Source: Ruegeria sp. HKCCA6707 (GTDB lineage Bacteria > Pseudomonadota > Alphaproteobacteria > Rhodobacterales > Rhodobacteraceae). From it: 64,000 nt of DNA. This document shows positions 46,413-54,733 of this stretch, piece after piece. The notes under the pieces are model-generated. The model saw only the letters and a list, made by a program, of their open reading frames with translations, was not told where the DNA came from and made no database searches. The stretch is taken from assembly GCF_013033515.1 (NCBI RefSeq), contig NZ_WQEG01000001.1, positions 62,001-126,000 of the forward strand, in the 5' to 3' direction. How positions within the stretch are numbered: the stretch's first letter is position 1; every line of letters starts with the position of its first letter. A program made the translations under genes and the position numbers.

Positions 46413-46909
46413 TGCGCCGCCTCCCAATCTGCGCGCGAGAGCGCCATTTCCTGAATGATCACGTCTTCGTCAGCCGACACGACTTTGGCCGGGCGTCGAC
46501 CGGTTGGCCGGAAGCCAATCTTGGACAGCACAGCCTTTGATCGCTCGTTGCCGAGGTGATAACCCGAGTCGATATCCTCACAATCGGTTCGGAAATGCCG
46601 TGCTGTCATCGCCTGCGCGGCTTCGGTGACGTAACCGTGCCCCCAAGACCCCTTTTCGATCCAATACCCCATTTGATTGCCAAGAGAGATGCAACCAATA
46701 AGGTTGTTATCCAATGTAATGGCAAAGGCGTCCGAGGGACCGGCGATGTTGTTAATGAAGTCGATGGCGTGGTCCGTATCGTAGGGATAGGGAACCACAG
46801 TCAGCCACCGTACCAAATCCAGGTCATTCAGGAGGTCGACCAAACGCGATGCGTCCTCGCGCCGGAACCGACGCAAGACAAGACGCTGTGTTTTGATCAC
46901 TTCGGTCAT
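46409..46909 (-). CDS. GNAT acetyltransferase (RimJ/RimL type)
   Basis: 166-residue acetyltransferase paralogous in type to the one at 45271: KTQRLVLRRFRREDASRLVDLL, then MGYWIEKGSWGHGYVTEAAQAM with the acetyl-CoA loop, and NERSKAVLSKIGFRPTG. ATG 46909 is preferred to a start 18 codons upstream that would lie in the terminator region. First of the GNAT-lysE-GNAT trio; the rpmA terminator at 46931 lies between it and the ribosomal genes, so it relies on read-through or its own promoter. Confidence 0.86.
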   Translation of the reverse strand: MTEVIKTQRLVLRRFRREDASRLVDLLNDLDLVRWLTVVPYPYDTDHAIDFINNIAGPSDAFAITLDNNLIGCISLGNQMGYWIEKGSWGHGYVTEAAQAMTARHFRTDCEDIDSGYHLGNERSKAVLSKIGFRPTGRRPAKVVSADEDVIIQEMALSRADWEAAQ

Positions 46910-46930
46910 AGGACCGCTCCTGAAAACGAG

Positions 46931-46961
46931 AAAGGGGGCCGGCTTGTTCTGCCGGTCCCCC
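46931..46961 (-). terminator. Hairpin terminator after rpmA
   Basis: Stem GGGGG(A)CCGGC/GCCGG-CCCCC with a 7-base loop, followed by TTTCTCG on the minus strand. It would partly uncouple rplU-rpmA from the downstream GNAT/obgE/proBA genes. Confidence 0.75.
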
Positions 46962-46993
46962 ATGAATTTTTTGCTAACCTTATGGGTTTCGGC

Positions 46994-47263
46994 TTACTCT
47001 GCGGCCTCCGCCACTGGCAGGACCGAAATAAAGGTGCGGTTTTTCAGTCCCTTGTGGAACTTCACGGCGCCATCGGTGGTTGCAAAGATGGTGTGATCTT
47101 TGCCCATGCCTACGCCTTCGCCCGGCCAAAACTTGGTGCCGCGCTGACGTACGATGATGTTGCCCGCGATGGCCGCCTGGCCACCATAGAGTTTCACGCC
47201 AAGGCGACGACCCGCTGAGTCGCGACCGTTACGGGAGGAACCGCCAGCTTTTTTATGTGCCAT
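46994..47263 (-). CDS. rpmA: 50S ribosomal protein L27
   Basis: 89 residues. [20 protein letters not shown] and [19 protein letters not shown] are diagnostic; the N-terminal tail reaches the peptidyl-transferase centre. No Firmicutes-like N-terminal cleavage extension. Follows rplU by 11 bp in the conserved rplU-rpmA order. Confidence 0.97.
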   Translation of the reverse strand: MAHKKAGGSSRNGRDSAGRRLGVKLYGGQAAIAGNIIVRQRGTKFWPGEGVGMGKDHTIFATTDGAVKFHKGLKNRTFISVLPVAEAAE

Positions 47264-47274
47264 TCTCTCTCTCC

Positions 47275-47916
47275 TTAGCCTTTGGCCAGTTCTTTGGCCT
47301 GTTCGATCCAGCCTTCACGCTCGATCCGGCCTTTGAACGACAGTTTCTCGTCCATAGCAGCAACGTCTTCTTCCGTCCATGCCGCAATCTGAGCAAATGT
47401 GGTCACGCCTGCGTCGAGAAGCTTTTTCTCAAGCGCGGGGCCAACACCCGACAATTTCTTCAGATCGTCTGCACCCGCTTCAGCAGCGGCAGGCGCTTCG
47501 GCCTTGGTTGCTTTCTTGGGGGCCGCTTTCTTTGGAGCGGAAGCTTCGACGGCAGTGGCCGAGACCGAACCGGTTGCGGCTTTGACGCCCGACTTGTCAG
47601 CGCCCGACGACAGAATGTCGGTGATCTTGACCAGTGTCAGCTTCTGACGGTGGCCAACGGTACGCTTCGAGCTGTGCTTACGACGGCGTTTGACGAATTT
47701 GATGACCTTGTCACCTTTGATCTGTTCGATCACTTCGGCCTGAACGCCTGCGCCTTCAACGAAAGGTGCACCAACAACCGGAGCGTCACCGCCCAGCATC
47801 AGAACATCGTTGAATTGAACTGTTTCACCTGCATCGGCAGCCAGCTTTTCAACACGGAGCATATCGCCCGCCTGAACCTTGTACTGCTTGCCGCCAGTCT
47901 TGAGGACCGCAAACAT
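47275..47916 (-). CDS. rplU: 50S ribosomal protein L21 with C-terminal helix-hairpin-helix extension
   Basis: 213 residues, double the ~103 of E. coli L21. Residues 1-105 are a complete L21 ([42 protein letters not shown]). An Ala/Lys/Pro linker of about 45 residues follows, then a domain reading [19 protein letters not shown] and [18 protein letters not shown], the helix-hairpin-helix type also seen at the tail of some NuoE and other proteins. Start ATG 47916 chosen on the L21 N-terminus. Such extended L21 is known from Rhodobacterales; its role is not established. Confidence 0.94.
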   Translation of the reverse strand: MFAVLKTGGKQYKVQAGDMLRVEKLAADAGETVQFNDVLMLGGDAPVVGAPFVEGAGVQAEVIEQIKGDKVIKFVKRRRKHSSKRTVGHRQKLTLVKITDILSSGADKSGVKAATGSVSATAVEASAPKKAAPKKATKAEAPAAAEAGADDLKKLSGVGPALEKKLLDAGVTTFAQIAAWTEEDVAAMDEKLSFKGRIEREGWIEQAKELAKG

Positions 47917-48125
47917 GCGTCTTTCCTTTTCCATACCGCGTTCTGTGGTCCCCATACGGGTGTTGTCGGCTTTCGCCACCTCGAACAGCGCGCCCTTTTC
48001 GGGCTGTGTGACTGACCTTTGGCCTAATGGCCGTGGGTCAAATAATAACGATACCCGGCGCGGAAAACCGGCCGGGATGCGCGCTTATCCAGAGATTGGA
48101 GGGTAAAGTCAACCCTAAATGGGTC
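47917..48125 (-). promoter_or_regulatory. rplU promoter and structured leader
   Basis: On the minus strand TTGACT (48112-48107) and GATAAG (48089-48084) are 17 bases apart, a good sigma-70 promoter. The roughly 165-base leader contains a symmetric stem TGACC...GGCC/GGCC...GGTCA at 48013-48040 and a GCCC/GGGC hairpin near 47985-48000. Autoregulation by L21 or another ribosomal protein is possible but unproven. Confidence 0.5.
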
Positions 48126-48929
48126 TTAGAGATCGGACGCGTTGATCTCTTTCGAAACGGCCGTTCCAAGCTGGTACCAGATGCCGTCGAATATGTCATC
48201 GAACCCCGCAAACAAGGCCCTGTTCAAAGCGCGCCCCGTCTCGGTGCGCGAAAAGGCGATGTTCTCGCGCAGCTCGGCCTCGCTCAGCGGACGGTAGGCC
48301 ATCAGTAGAAAGGAATAGAGCCATTCTGTGGTTTCCGCTTTCGAAACTTCATCGTCCAGCAGCCCCAGCAGAAAACTGTCACTGCTTGCAAAAGAGTCGC
48401 GACCCTCGGACAGACCGAGATAGAAGTTGTAATGCGCGCTCATCGAGCCTTGAACGTTCAGTTCAATCAGATTGTTCAGGCGGATGTACTCTTCGATCAG
48501 CCGATAGAACGGGCTGTCATGGTCAGCGTCGCGATAAGAGGCAATCGCATAGTCTTCGATCTGCTCATCCCAGAAAGCACGCCGGGCCGCGTTTTCGAGG
48601 GTGACGATGGACTGCCCAAGTTCGGATTCGAAGAAAATCGCAGCCTTTTCGATCTGCGCATCGGTCATTTTTCGATCCAAAGCGGACGCGATTTGATCAT
48701 GCAGGCGTGTTTCATCGAACAAAAGGTCGATCTGTTCCTCGTAATATTGCCCTGCCCGCCCGTTCAGCAGGGTTTCGTTCAGATCCTTTCCCTGCTCTAG
48801 CCCCTCGGCCCGGAGAATTTCCGCCACGTCTGCCAAGTGCATGGCTTTGGCCAAACGCTCAAGATTGTCACTGGCGGCCAGCGGCCCGGCCCAAAGCAGC
48901 GCAGCGATCAGTAAAGCGACAAGCCGCAT
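48126..48929 (-). CDS. DUF2059 exported protein
   Basis: 267-residue secreted protein, signal peptide about 1-19 (ending LAAS). The helical mature part carries two DUF2059-like sections: the first around MTDAQIEKAAIFFESELGQSIV and the second around LSEAELRENIAFSRTETGRALN, where the F(F/S)xSExG(Q/R) pattern recurs. Function unknown; the family is periplasmic or envelope. Its ATG overlaps the stop of the upstream paralog by one base (TGATG), and both likely act together. Confidence 0.8.
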   Translation of the reverse strand: MRLVALLIAALLWAGPLAASDNLERLAKAMHLADVAEILRAEGLEQGKDLNETLLNGRAGQYYEEQIDLLFDETRLHDQIASALDRKMTDAQIEKAAIFFESELGQSIVTLENAARRAFWDEQIEDYAIASYRDADHDSPFYRLIEEYIRLNNLIELNVQGSMSAHYNFYLGLSEGRDSFASSDSFLLGLLDDEVSKAETTEWLYSFLLMAYRPLSEAELRENIAFSRTETGRALNRALFAGFDDIFDGIWYQLGTAVSKEINASDL

Positions 48930-49771
48930 CAGATATCTTGTGCCGGGCGCAGTTCGGCCATCCGTGTGGCAAGAACTTCGAACCGCATCGCCATGATTTC
49001 GTACTGGATCGCGTTCAGCAGTTCATAGACCTCTTGCATCAGCGGCTGTTCCAATGCGTCGACATATGCATCAACATCGGCGTCAGAGAAATCCTGATAG
49101 GTATAGGCGGCACCGGCCAGGGCCGACAGTTGCAGCGACCGGCGCATCTCGCCCTCGTTCTGTCGCATCATCTCGCGCAGCTCATCGCCGCTTAGTTGCA
49201 GCTCGATCACGCCCGAGGCGCTTGCGGCCATCAAAAACCGCACTTGAATTTCCTGCAACGCCCGAAGAGACGTCCCGCTGGCATCCACCGCGCGGTTCAT
49301 CCGTTTCAGGCTTTCCACCCGGTCCGAGCCTTGTTGAATCAGATCGGCCACGATCTTCTGCCCTTCCGTCTGAGTGGCTGCATCATCTTCTTGCATATGC
49401 GAGGCGTTTTCAGCCACGACCAGCCGCTGTCCCAGGTCCGAGGCATAGAACTCGACCGCGTGGTTCAGGGCCTCTTCGCTCAGGGTTTGCTCTAAGATCG
49501 ATACGGCAGTTTCATGCATCTCTTGCGTGTCGAACACTTCTTCGGTCAGGCGGGCCCAATCCGATCCGAACCCGTCGGGATCAATGCCAAGCATCTCGGG
49601 CGCCGAGGCAGAGGCCAGCGCGATGCTTTCCAAAGCAACGTCAAAGCCGGTGGTGGTCAGAAAGGCCTCGATCCTGTCCCGATTTGCGGCTGACACTGGA
49701 ACGGTCAGAGCAAAAACTATGGCGCAGGTGAGCATAAAGGGCGAAAGCAGGTGGCGAGCAAGGTTTGTCAT
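48929..49771 (-). CDS. DUF2059 exported protein (paralog)
   Basis: 280-residue secreted relative of the downstream gene. Signal peptide about 1-28 (ending VSAAN). The DUF2059 pattern appears in LSEEALNHAVEFYASDLGQRLV and a second weaker copy in the C-terminal half (SDADVDAYVDALEQPLMQEV). ATG 49771 is preferred over a start 16 codons upstream because the signal peptide starts soon after. Coupled to its paralog by TGATG. Function unknown. Confidence 0.78.
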   Translation of the reverse strand: MTNLARHLLSPFMLTCAIVFALTVPVSAANRDRIEAFLTTTGFDVALESIALASASAPEMLGIDPDGFGSDWARLTEEVFDTQEMHETAVSILEQTLSEEALNHAVEFYASDLGQRLVVAENASHMQEDDAATQTEGQKIVADLIQQGSDRVESLKRMNRAVDASGTSLRALQEIQVRFLMAASASGVIELQLSGDELREMMRQNEGEMRRSLQLSALAGAAYTYQDFSDADVDAYVDALEQPLMQEVYELLNAIQYEIMAMRFEVLATRMAELRPAQDI

Positions 49772-49894
49772 ACTGGCAAGCTTAGGCCTATTCGGCTGGC
49801 TGGCAATGGAAAATCCCACAAAGGGAAATTTGGGGAATTTTCTGCTTGCGCCCCTGCCCGTTCCTCACTAAATCCCCCCCTCACAGACCCCCGC

Positions 49895-49984
49895 GGAGAG
49901 GTGCCGGAGTGGTCGAACGGGGCGGTCTCGAAAACCGTTGTGGGTGCAAGCCCACCCAGGGTTCGAATCCCTGTCTCTCCGCCA
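49895..49984 (+). tRNA. tRNA-Ser (anticodon CGA)
   Basis: 90 bases. Acceptor stem GGAGAGG/TCTCTCC (last pair G-T), discriminator G and encoded CCA at 49982-49984. Anticodon CGA in the loop GTCTCGAAAAC, long class II variable arm (GTGGGTGCAAGCCCAC), and T arm CAGGG-TTCGAAT-CCCTG. Reads UCG codons. No integrase or att duplication adjoins it. Confidence 0.96.
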
Positions 49985-50198
49985 TTTGATCAGCGCGAGT
50001 GCGCTGCGATTGTTTCAATAGCACGACAGTTTCAATATGCCGCGAGCGACATGGCGTGTTTTTGCCGCTGTGCTGCCGGGTGATCAGCAGACACTGGCCC
50101 AATTCGGACATAGGGGTGCGGCGCATCGGTTTTCCCCTTTCGACTCGCTACTTTTGGGGCGATGGAACCCTCGCAACTCACCCCTAAGGAGCATTTCC

Positions 50199-50756
50199 AT
50201 GTCACGCACACTTTTGATTGTCGCCATAGCCGCCATCGGCGCAGGCGCGTATTACTACCTGAACCAACCCGAACCGACACCGGCGGAAGAGCTTCAATCC
50301 GCAGCGCAGGACGTAGGTGAAGCTGCTGGTGAAGCGACCGAAGCTGCGCGCCAGGCGGTAAGCGACGCGCTGGACAGTGCCGTTGATCAGGCCACCGAGA
50401 CCGCAGAGGCGGCGCAAGAGGCTGTGACCGATACTGCAAATGCAGCAGCAGATCAGATCAGCGACGGCGCGTCATCTGTTGGGACGCAGGTCGAAGACGC
50501 CGCAACCGAGGCAGGCGACCAAATTGCAGCGCTGTCGCAACAGGGTCAGGATCTGTTCAATTCGTGGATCGAAGACGGTACGCTGACAACGGGACAGTTC
50601 GACTATGACAGCATGGTCGCGTCGGTGCGGGACAGCGCATTGGCGCAAGAGATTAAGACCCAGGCGATTGTGATTTTGGATGAGATCAAAGCCTCACCCG
50701 AGACCTTGGTCACAAAGATGCAGGAGTTGCAGCAGCTTTTGACGCAACCGCAATAA
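50199..50756 (+). CDS. Ala-rich helical membrane-anchored protein, unknown
   Basis: 185 residues. An N-terminal hydrophobic segment (TLLIVAIAAIGAGAYYYL) acts as signal anchor, followed by about 95 residues rich in Ala, Asp, Glu, Thr and Val with repeating AAQDVGEAAGEATEAA-like heptads (amphipathic helix, apolipoprotein- or LEA-like) and a C-terminal folded section from SWIEDGTLTTGQFDYDSM. AAGGAG 9 bases before the ATG at 50199. No family recognised. Probably periplasm-facing, perhaps a stress or envelope-spacing protein; that is speculation. Confidence 0.7.
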   Translation: MSRTLLIVAIAAIGAGAYYYLNQPEPTPAEELQSAAQDVGEAAGEATEAARQAVSDALDSAVDQATETAEAAQEAVTDTANAAADQISDGASSVGTQVEDAATEAGDQIAALSQQGQDLFNSWIEDGTLTTGQFDYDSMVASVRDSALAQEIKTQAIVILDEIKASPETLVTKMQELQQLLTQPQ

Positions 50757-50859
50757 AACACTTGGGTCGGCGCGTGTGGCCGGCCCTTGCCTTCAGGTCA
50801 CGCGCTTGACCGGTTGACGCTCTGCAGCGCGTTTGTTTGACTCCTTCTCAACCTGTCCA

Positions 50860-50903
50860 ACGTGACCGTCCGATATGATGTGCATCGGAGAGTGCGGTCA
50901 CGT
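50860..50903 (+). promoter_or_regulatory. Long bulged dyad before the MDR gene
   Basis: Two nested inverted repeats: ACGTGACCG (50860-50868) with CGGTCACGT (50895-50903), and TCCGAT (50869-50874) with ATCGGA (50884-50889), giving a 15-bp stem with one 5-base bulge and a 9-base loop. It ends 20 bases before the ATG at 50924, just ahead of the AAGGA site, so it may be an operator or a leader structure. Confidence 0.5.
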
Positions 50904-50923
50904 CCGAAACGAAGGATCGCCCA

Positions 50924-51952
50924 ATGACCACCCTGCCCGCTTCGATGTTTGCTGTTGTTCAAACCCATGATGGCTATTCCGCGTCGGCCACCGGGCCTGT
51001 GATCAAGGACGCCACCGATTGGGTGGCAGAGGCCGAGGTTCCCCTGCCCGAACCTGCGGCGGGTCAGGTTCTGATCCGGATGCGGGCGGCCTCGGTCAAC
51101 CCCTCGGATATTCATTTCATCAAAGGTGAATACGGTCAGCCCCGCGTCAAAGGCATGCCTGCCGGATTTGAAGGCTGCGGTGACGTGGTGGCAGCCGGGG
51201 ACGGCGCCGAAGGGCTGATCGGACAGCGCGTGGCCTTTGTGGCGGCAGGCTCGGGCGCTTGGGCGGAATATGTGGTGACACAGGCGATAATGTGCATCCC
51301 ACTGCGCCCCGAGATCAGCGACGAAGACGGCGCGGCGCAGATCGTCAATCCGCTGACCGCAATGGCGATGGTCGATATTGCGCGCAATGCGGGCGACGCT
51401 TTTGTTGTTTCCGCCGCGACCAGTCAGCTTGGCAAGCTGATGTGCAGTCTTGGGCGCGATCTGGGTTTGATACCCATCGCATTGGTACGTCGGGCCGAAG
51501 CCGCAGACACTCTGCGCGACCTCGGTGCCGCCAAAGTGCTGGTCACGACAGAAGATGACGTGGCGCAGAAATTCGCAGCCCTCAGCGCCACGCTAAAGCC
51601 CCGCGTGTTTCTGGATGCGGTGGCAGATCAGCTGTCCGAACAGATCTTCTGCGCCATGCCCAACGGCGCGCGTTGGGTCTGTTATGGGAAGCTCAGCACC
51701 GAGATGCCGCAATTGACCCAGATGGGTCAGTTGATCTTTCAGGGCAAGCAGATCGAGGGGTTCTGGCTCACCAAATGGATGATGTCCACGCCACCCGCAG
51801 ATCAGATGCGTGTGGTGGGCGAAGTTCAGGCGCGGTTTGCCGATGGGCGCTGGAAAACCGATATCTCGGAACGTCTTGGACTGCGTGACGTTGTGTCAAA
51901 TCTGGTGTCTGCACTGAAAAAGAGTGACGGCAAGGTGATAATCACGCCATAG
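50924..51952 (+). CDS. Medium-chain dehydrogenase/reductase (zinc-independent alcohol dehydrogenase-like)
   Basis: 342-residue MDR protein. N-terminal GroES-like domain (VLIRMRAASVNPSDIHFIKGEYG, GFEGCGDVVAAGDG) and a Rossmann domain with SAATSQLGKLMCSLG in place of the classic AxGGVG loop, then PRVFLDAVADQLSEQIF. Zinc-binding Cys clusters are absent, pointing to the quinone reductase/enoyl reductase branch. It precedes the second HAAT transporter by 42 bp in the same direction and may process the imported compound. Confidence 0.85.
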   Translation: MTTLPASMFAVVQTHDGYSASATGPVIKDATDWVAEAEVPLPEPAAGQVLIRMRAASVNPSDIHFIKGEYGQPRVKGMPAGFEGCGDVVAAGDGAEGLIGQRVAFVAAGSGAWAEYVVTQAIMCIPLRPEISDEDGAAQIVNPLTAMAMVDIARNAGDAFVVSAATSQLGKLMCSLGRDLGLIPIALVRRAEAADTLRDLGAAKVLVTTEDDVAQKFAALSATLKPRVFLDAVADQLSEQIFCAMPNGARWVCYGKLSTEMPQLTQMGQLIFQGKQIEGFWLTKWMMSTPPADQMRVVGEVQARFADGRWKTDISERLGLRDVVSNLVSALKKSDGKVIITP

Positions 51953-51994
51953 TAGTCCCGAGGGCCGGGCAATCCGGCAAATGGGAGGAAAAAT

Positions 51995-52870
51995 TTGGAC
52001 AATGCGCAGCTGCTGATCAGCGGGCTGGCCAATGGCTGTGTCTATGGGCTGATCGCTCTTGGGTTTGTGCTGATTTACAAAGCGACCGAAGCGGTGAATT
52101 TCGCGCAGGGCGATTTCATGATGCTGGGTGCTTTCGTCACCATCGGGCTGACCAATACCGAATATATGGGTCTGCCTTTCTGGTTGGCGCTGCCGATTTC
52201 GTTGGGGATCATGGCGGTTTTCGGATATCTGGTCGACCGCCTGATCATTCGCCGCTTGTTTGGAGAAAGTCAGACAGCCGTGGTGATCCTGACCATTGCC
52301 ATGGGTTTTGTGATCCGCTTTGTCGCGGGTCTGATCTGGGGGCACGAGCCGCACACTTTGCAGAACCCTCTGGCGGGCAAGGATATTCGGTTTGGCGGTC
52401 TGGTGCTGGGGCTCGAGGACGTGGCGGTGATTGTTGTCACCGTGTTGCTAACTTGGAGCCTTTACGTCTTTTTCAACAAGACCAAGCTGGGCCTTGCCAT
52501 GCAGGGTGCCTCGCAAAACCAGTTGGCGGCATACTACATGGGTATTCCGGTCAAGCGCGTTCAGGGTCTGATCTGGGCTCTGGCCGGAGTGGTCGCCGGG
52601 ATCGCCGGGATCCTCTTTGCTGCCAAAGGCTCGGTTGATCCGACCACAGGCCTGTTGGGGATCAAGGCCTTTGCGGCGGCCGTCATCGGCGGATTTGGCA
52701 GCCTGCCGGGTGCCTTGGCCGGAGGGCTGATCGTGGGTGTGATCGAGCCCTTTGCCAGCCGATATATCGCTGCCGGATACAGCCAGATTGCACCTTATGC
52801 CCTGCTGCTGGCCGTGTTGATCTTCCGCCCGCATGGCCTGTTCAGTCAGGTTCGGATCAAGAAGGTCTAA
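51995..52870 (+). CDS. HAAT-family ABC transporter permease (LivH type)
   Basis: 291 residues, eight or so hydrophobic helices, with the LivH hallmark VYGLIALGFVLIYKATEAVNFAQGD (split here across two helices) and the coupling segment GASQNQLAAYYMGIPVKRV. Start is TTG at 51995, preceded by GGGAGG with 6-base spacing; no ATG gives a sensible N-terminus. First membrane gene of a transporter whose cluster also encodes an acyl-CoA synthetase, so the substrate may be a carboxylic acid rather than an amino acid. Confidence 0.88.
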   Translation: MDNAQLLISGLANGCVYGLIALGFVLIYKATEAVNFAQGDFMMLGAFVTIGLTNTEYMGLPFWLALPISLGIMAVFGYLVDRLIIRRLFGESQTAVVILTIAMGFVIRFVAGLIWGHEPHTLQNPLAGKDIRFGGLVLGLEDVAVIVVTVLLTWSLYVFFNKTKLGLAMQGASQNQLAAYYMGIPVKRVQGLIWALAGVVAGIAGILFAAKGSVDPTTGLLGIKAFAAAVIGGFGSLPGALAGGLIVGVIEPFASRYIAAGYSQIAPYALLLAVLIFRPHGLFSQVRIKKV

Positions 52871-52874
52871 CCCC

Positions 52875-53972
52875 ATGCGGATCGTGTTCAAAACCGACTA
52901 CATGCAAGACATCCGCCCCTGGAAGGATGGTTATCAACTCAGCCTCTATATGATCCTGCTGGCAGCCGTGATCGCGGCCCCGTGGTGGCTGGATGACTTC
53001 TATCTGGGGGAATTGACCAATGTTCTGATCTGGGCAATTGCTGGTCTTGGGTTGATGATCCTGACCGGTCATACGGGTCAGGCCAGCTTGGGCCATGCGG
53101 CCTTTTTGGCGGTTGGATGCTACGCCAATGTCGCTTTGATCGAAGCCGGTGTGCCCTTTCTGATCGCCTTCCCTGTTGCCGGGCTACTGACCGGAATTGC
53201 CGGAGTAACAGTGGCCATCCCTGCCCTGCGCCTGCACGGCATCTATCTAGCCATTTTCACGCTGGCCCTTTCCGTGTTGATGGATGACATCATCGTTCTG
53301 GCCGAACCGATCACCGGAGGTGTTGCAGGCAAATACCTGGGCGGTGTCGATATTCTGGGCCTGACGGTCGATCGCTGGGGCACGCCTGAATTGTTCTTCT
53401 GGCTGGTGCTGGCGGTCGCGGTGTTGGTGACGCTGGGCTATATCAACCTGCTGCGCACACCGCTGGGGCGCAGCTTCATCGCCGTGCGCGATTCCGAGGT
53501 GTCTGCACAAGCGATGGGGGTCGATATCTCGCGCACCAAAACCATCTCGTTTGCGCTGTCTTGCGCCGTCACGGGATGGGCTGGGGCCTTGATGGGGATG
53601 TATGCCGGTGCGTTCAACAACGAGACATTTAACGTCCTGATCTCGATCCAATTGCTGATGATGATCGTGATTGGCGGGCTGGGATCAATCCACGGCGCGT
53701 TTCTGGGGGCCATCGTGATTGGGTTTCTGCCGCAATTCCTGTCGATCTCAAAGGAATACGTCGGTGCGGTATTCGGGGGCAGTACGGTTGCGATCCCCGG
53801 CTTGGAGTTTGGGATTTTCGGCATTATCCTGATTGCCTTCATCCTGTTTGAACCGATGGGCATGTATGGCCGCTGGTTGAAAATCCGCACCTGGTTCGAG
53901 CTGTTCCCCTTCTACCGCAAGGACATGTTCAAACGGCAGAAATCCTATCTCAAGACGGAGCGTCTGAGATGA
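52875..53972 (+). CDS. HAAT-family ABC transporter permease (LivM type)
   Basis: 365-residue permease: LGLMILTGHTGQASLGHAAF is the LivM signature, the coupling loop reads AVRDSEVSAQAMGVDISR, and helices continue to LFEPMGMYGRW. A cytoplasmic tail of about 35 residues (WFELFPFYRKDMFKRQK) is longer than usual. ATG 52875 follows the previous stop by 4 bp; the longer frame from 52833 is rejected. Stop overlaps the next ATPase start (ATGA). Confidence 0.88.
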   Translation: MRIVFKTDYMQDIRPWKDGYQLSLYMILLAAVIAAPWWLDDFYLGELTNVLIWAIAGLGLMILTGHTGQASLGHAAFLAVGCYANVALIEAGVPFLIAFPVAGLLTGIAGVTVAIPALRLHGIYLAIFTLALSVLMDDIIVLAEPITGGVAGKYLGGVDILGLTVDRWGTPELFFWLVLAVAVLVTLGYINLLRTPLGRSFIAVRDSEVSAQAMGVDISRTKTISFALSCAVTGWAGALMGMYAGAFNNETFNVLISIQLLMMIVIGGLGSIHGAFLGAIVIGFLPQFLSISKEYVGAVFGGSTVAIPGLEFGIFGIILIAFILFEPMGMYGRWLKIRTWFELFPFYRKDMFKRQKSYLKTERLR

Positions 53973-54733
53973 GCCTTCTGGAGTTTGAAAATGTGACGCT
54001 CAAATTCGGCGGGCTGACTGCGGTGGATGATCTGTCCTTTTCAGTCGAAGAAGGCGAGGTTTTTGCCATTGTCGGGCCCAACGGGGCCGGGAAGTCGACG
54101 GTCTTCAACCTGATCTCGCGGTTCTACGACCCGTTTGCGGGCCAGATCCGTTTTGACGGGCACGATCTTTTGGCGGTCAAACCCTCGGATGTGGCGGCGT
54201 TCGGCGTTGCGCGCACCTTTCAAAACATCGAACTCTTTGAGCACGCGACCGTATTGCAAAACCTTCTGGTCGGACGGCACCGGCATCGTCAAACCAACCT
54301 TTTGCAGAACATCCTTTTCACACGCGCGGCCCGCAAGCAGGAGTTGGAGAACCGTGAAAAGGTTGAAGAGATCATAGATTTTCTGGATCTTCAGGCGTTT
54401 CGCGACAAGATGATCTCGGGCTTGCCTTACGGCGTGCGCAAGGTGGTCGAGGTGGCGCGGGCATTGGCCACTGACCCCAAGCTGCTGTTGTTGGACGAAC
54501 CCGCCTCGGGGCTGTCGGTCGAGGAAACCACCGATATGCGGTGGTGGATCGACGACATAAGGCGGCAAATGGGGATCACCGTTTTGATGGTCGAGCATGA
54601 CATGGGCCTGGTGTCTGGCGTGTCCGACCGTGTTCTGGCCATGGCAGATGGGGCGATGCTGGCGTTGGGCACGCCATCCGAAGTGCAGTCACACCCGGCA
54701 GTGGTCGAGGCCTATCTGGGGAAGGCCTCATGA
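53969..54733 (+). CDS. HAAT-family ABC transporter ATPase (LivG type)
   Basis: 254-residue ATPase: Walker A GPNGAGKST, Q-loop FGVARTFQNIELF, a signature region in which LSGGQ is replaced by GLPYGVRKVVEVARAL (usual for the LivG branch), Walker B LLLLDEPASGLS, H-loop VEHDMGLV. Joined to permease and second ATPase by 4-bp overlaps on both sides. Confidence 0.9.
   Translation: MSLLEFENVTLKFGGLTAVDDLSFSVEEGEVFAIVGPNGAGKSTVFNLISRFYDPFAGQIRFDGHDLLAVKPSDVAAFGVARTFQNIELFEHATVLQNLLVGRHRHRQTNLLQNILFTRAARKQELENREKVEEIIDFLDLQAFRDKMISGLPYGVRKVVEVARALATDPKLLLLDEPASGLSVEETTDMRWWIDDIRRQMGITVLMVEHDMGLVSGVSDRVLAMADGAMLALGTPSEVQSHPAVVEAYLGKAS

Noticed and set aside
49895..50198. tRNA-Ser as an integration site for a genomic island
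   Set aside because: No integrase, no repeat of the tRNA 3' end and no mobile genes downstream; neighbours look like ordinary chromosome.
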